From Theocolax elegans (Eukaryota; Arthropoda; Insecta; Hymenoptera; Cerocephalidae), in assembly GCA_026168455.1 (NCBI GenBank), contig CM047431.1, forward strand, positions 40,207,986 through 40,271,985: a DNA stretch of 64,000 nt. The letters are read 5' to 3'. Shown one piece after another: positions 60,041 to 64,000 of the stretch (position 1 is its first letter; each line of letters starts with the position of its first letter). The notes beneath the pieces were generated by a model. It worked only from the letters and a program-made list of their open reading frames with translations. It made no database searches and was not told the origin of the DNA. The translations under genes and the position numbers were made by a program.

Positions 60041-63000
60041 CCATCCGCAGAAGGAAAATCTAAAAAAATGAAAAATTACGAATTCTTAAACAGTTTAAGC
60101 GTGTATTTACGTGTAAATATTCATTTGAATTCAATCCACCCGGCCATGGAACGAAATCTTAAAAAAAATAAAAATTTCGTCTTCTTAGACGTTATATGCT
60201 GGCTTACGTGTAAATATGCATTTGAATTCAATCCACCCGGCAAGAGAGCAAAATCTAAAAATTATGAAAAATTTCGACTTCTTAGACGGTTTATGCGTGT
60301 ATTTACATGTAAATATGCATTTGAATTTAATCCACCCGGCAAGGGAGCAAAATCATAAAAAATGAAAAATTTCGACTTCTTAGACGGTTTATGCGTGTAT
60401 TTATGTGTAAATATGCATTTGAGTCAATCCACCCGGCTATGGAACGAAATCTTAAAAGAATAAAAATTTCGACTTCTCAGCCGTCTTATGCGTGTATTTG
60501 CGTGTAAATATGCATTTGAATTCAATCCACCCGGCTATGGAACGAAATCTTAAAAAAATAAAAATTTCGACTTCTTAGACGGTTTATGCGTGTATTTACG
60601 TGTAAATATGCATTTGAATTCAATCCACACGGCAAGGGAGCAAAATCATAAAAAATGAAAAATTTCGACTTCTTAGACGGTTTATGCGTGTATTTACGTG
60701 TAAATATGCATTTGAATTCAATCCACCCGGCAATGGAACGAAATCTTAAAAAAATAAAAATTTCGACTTCTTAGACGGTTTATGCGTGTATTTACGTGTA
60801 AATATGCATTTGAATTCAATCCACCCGGCTAGGAACGAAATCTTAAAAAAATAAAAATTTCGACTTCTTAGCCGGCTTATGCGTGTATTTACGTGTAAAT
60901 ATGCACTTGAATTCAATCCAACCCGGCTAGTGGAACGAAATCTTAAAAAAATAAAAATTTCGACATCTTAGACGGTTTATGCGTGTATTTACGTGTAAAT
61001 ATGCATTTGAATTCAATCCACCCGGCGATGGAACGAATCTTAAGAAAAATAAAAATTTCGACTTCTTAGACGGTTTATGCGTATATTTACGTGTAAATAT
61101 GCATTTGAATTCAATCCAACCCGGCAAAGGAGCGCATTCCTCAAAAAATGAAGAATTTTGATTTCATAGTCGGTCTATGCGTGTATTTACGTGTAAATAT
61201 GCATTTGAATTCATCCACCCGGCTATGGAACGAAATCTTAAAAAATAAAAATTTCGACTTCTTAGACGGTTTATGCGTGTATTACGTGTAAATAGGCATT
61301 GAATTCATCCACCCGGCTATGGAACGAAATCTTAAAAAAAATAAAAATTCGACTTCTTAGACGGTTATATGCGTGTATTTACGTGTAAATATGCATTTGA
61401 ATTCAATCCACCCGGCTATGGAACAAAATCTAAAAATTATGAAAAATTTCGACTTCTTAGACGGTTTATGCGTGTATTTACATGTAAATATGCATTTGAA
61501 TTTAATCCACCCGGCAAGGGAGCAAAATCATAAAAAATGAAAAATTTCGACTTCTTAGACGGTTTATGCGTGTATTTATGTGTAAATATGCATTTGAGTC
61601 AATCCACCCGGCTATGGAACGAAATCTTAAAAAATAAAAATTTCGACTTCTCAGCCGTCTTATGCGTGTATTTGCGTGTAATATGCATTTGAATTCAATC
61701 CACCCGGCTATGGAACGAAATCTTAAAAAAATAAAAATTTCGACTTCTTAGACGGTTTATGCGTGTATTTACGTGTAAATATGCATTTGAATTCAATCCA
61801 CACGGCAAGGGAGCAAAATCATAAAAAATGAAAAATTTCGACTTCTTAGACGGTTTATGCGTGTATTTACGTGTAAATATGCATTTGAATTCAATCCACC
61901 CGGCAATGGAACGAAATCTTAAAAAATAAAAATTTCGACTTCTTAGACGGTTTATGCGTGTATGTACGTGTAAATATGCATTTGAATTCAATCCACCCGG
62001 CAAGGGAGCAAATCTAAAAAAATGAAAAAATTTCGACTTCTTAGACGGTTTATGCGTGTATTTACGTGTAAATATGCATTTGAAGTCAATCCACCCGGCT
62101 AGGAACGAAATCTTAAAAAAATAAAAATTTCGACTTCTTAGACGGTTTATGCGTGTATTGACGTGTAAATATGCATTTTGAATTCAATCCACCCGGCTAT
62201 GGAACGAAATCTTAAAAAAATAAAAATTTCGACTTCTAGACGGTTTATGCGTGTATTTACGTGTAAATATGCATTTGAATTCAATCCACCCGGCTATGGA
62301 GCGAAATTCTTAAAAAAATAAAAAATTTCGACTTCTTAGATCGGTTTATGCGTGTATTTTACGTGTAAATATGCATTTGAGTCAATCCACCCGCTATGGA
62401 ACGAATCTTAAAAGAATAAAAATTTCGACTTCTTAGCCGTCTTATGCGTGTATTTGCGTGTAATATGCATTTGAATTCAATCCACCCGGCTATGGAACGA
62501 AATCTTAAAAAAATAAAAATTTCGACTTCTTAGACGGTTTATGCGTGTATTTACGTGTAAATATGCATTTGAATTCAATCCACCCGGCATATGGAGCAAA
62601 ATCTAAAAAAATGAAAAATTTCGACTTCTTAGACGGTTTATGCGTGTATTTACGTGTAAATATGCATTTGAATTCAATCCACCCGGCAATGGAACGAAAT
62701 CTTAAAAAATAAAAATTTCGACTTCTTAGACGGTTTATGCGTGTATTTACGTGTAAATATGCATTTGAAATTCAATCCACCCGGCAAGGGAACGAAAATC
62801 TTAAAAAAATGAAAAATTTCGACTTCTTAGACGGTTATGCGTGTATTTACGTGTAAATATGCATTTGAATTCAATCCACCCGGCTATGGAACGAAATCTT
62901 AAAAAAATAAAAATTCGACTTCTTAGACGGTTTATGCGTGTATTACGTGTAAATATGCATTTGAATTCAATCCGCCCGGCCATGGAACGAATCTTAAAAA

Positions 63001-64000
63001 ATAAAAATTTCGTCTTCTTAGACGGTTATGCGTGTATTTACGTGTAAATATGCATTGAATTCAATCCACCCAGCCATGGAACGAAATCTTAAAAAATATA
63101 AAAATTTCGTATTCTTAGACGGTTTATGCGTGTATTTACGTGTAAATATGCATTTGAATTCAATCCACCCGGCATGGAACGAATCTAAAAAAATAAAAAT
63201 TTCGACTTCTTAAACAGTTTATGCGTGTATTTACGTGTAAATATTCATTTGAATTCAATCCACCCGGCCATGGAACGAAATCTTAAAAAAATAAAAATTT
63301 CGTCTTCTTAGACGGTTTATGCGTGTATTTGCGTGTAAATATGCATTTGAATTCATCCACCCGGCTATGGAACGAAATCTTAAAAAATAAAATTCCGACT
63401 TCTTAGACGGTTTATGTGCGATTTACGTGTAATATGCATTTGAATTCAATCCACCCGGCTAATGAGAGCAAAATCTTAAAAAATGAAAATTTCGAACTTC
63501 TTAGAACAGTTTATGCTTGTATTTACGTGTAAATAGGCATTTGAATTCAATCCACCCGGCATGGAACGAAATCTTAAAAAAATAAAAATTTCGACTTCTT
63601 AGACGGTTTATGCGTGTATTTACGTGTAAATATGCATTTGAATTCAATCCACCCGGCATGGAACGAAATCTTAAAAAAATAAAAATTTCGACTTCTTAGA
63701 CGGTTTATGCGTGTATTTCGTGTAATATGCATTTGAATTCAATCCATCCGGCTATGAACGGAATCTTAAAAAAATAAAAATTTCGACTCTCTTAACAGTT
63801 TATGCGTGTATTTACGTGTAAATATGCATTTGAATTCAATCCACCCGGCCGATGGACGAAATCTTAAAAAATAAAAATTTCGACTTCTTAGACGGTTTAT
63901 GCGTGTATTTACGTGTAATATGCATTTGAATTCAATCCACCCGGCAAGGGAGCAAAATCTAAAAAAATGAAAAATTTCGACTTCTTAGACGTTTATGCGT

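Larger units (their letters stand above)
51534..64000 (+). repeat. Satellite array, right arm, part 2
   Basis: Same satellite, orientation and monomer types. S monomers recur at about 51877, 52174, 53059, 54045, 55421, 56400, 57568, 58547 and 61149, with intervals mostly of 885-1376 bp, shorter than in the left arm. Indels become common after about 53700, above all one-base losses. The window ends inside a monomer. No gene is present. Confidence 0.95.

Noticed and set aside
45094..64000. Similar open frames in the right satellite arm
   Set aside because: Same reason: they follow the repeat, occur on both strands over the same bases and change with each indel.
1..64000. Regular direct repeats suggesting a CRISPR array
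   Set aside because: The whole 97-bp unit repeats with no unique spacers, and the coding content is eukaryotic retroelement.

Overview
The window is eukaryotic, repeat-dominated DNA, most likely from an arthropod and probably an insect. About 80% of it is one head-to-tail satellite with a 97-98 bp monomer. Inside the satellite sits one long terminal repeat retrotransposon of about 12.2 kb. I see no host gene, tRNA, rRNA, CRISPR array or bacterial-type operon. The arthropod assignment is an inference from the type of retroelement (Ty3/Gypsy pol with an envelope gene resembling chuvirus glycoproteins); no species can be named from the sequence.

Layout. Positions 1-32849 are satellite (left arm, roughly 340 monomers by length). 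Positions 32850-45093 are the retrotransposon, with TGTTACGG...CCGTAACA LTR ends and a 4-bp ATAT target-site duplication; removing the element restores an uninterrupted monomer. Positions 45094-64000 are satellite again (right arm, roughly 190 monomers, same orientation), broken once by a non-satellite segment of about 345 bp at 51189-51533 that may be a solo LTR. The satellite has nested higher-order structure. In the left arm a divergent 'S' monomer recurs at intervals of about 1.27, 1.85 and 1.85 kb, giving a super-unit of about 4.97 kb seen intact twice (12304-17274 and 22630-27604). The right arm uses shorter units of 485-490 bp and about 0.9-1.4 kb. Each standard monomer carries a run of short palindromes.

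The retrotransposon is the only coding part. The order is 5' LTR, leader, gag (intact, 623 aa, two zinc knuckles), a canonical -1 frameshift signal (TTTAAAC plus hairpin), then pol with aspartic protease, reverse transcriptase, RNase H, a long linker, an OTU-like cysteine protease domain and a DD35E integrase. A non-coding gap ends in a splice-acceptor-like site placed directly before an env ATG. Env resembles chuvirus-type glycoproteins, and a 3' non-coding region and the 3' LTR follow. Gag would form the particle, frameshifting would deliver protease, RT, RNase H and integrase, and env would be made from a spliced RNA. This copy has three probable frame breaks in pol, and two frame breaks plus one stop in env, yet its LTRs are identical outside one block difference and its target duplication is perfect. 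Either it is a recent insertion of a defective element or some breaks are sequencing errors.

Sequence quality varies. Parts of the satellite (notably about 10265-11400, and many places in 1-10 kb, 15.5-20.5 kb and 53.7-64 kb) carry dense one-base indels that look like uncorrected long-read errors, so indel-based conclusions there are weak. The many 60-130 aa open frames in the satellite are by-products of the repeat and are not annotated as genes.
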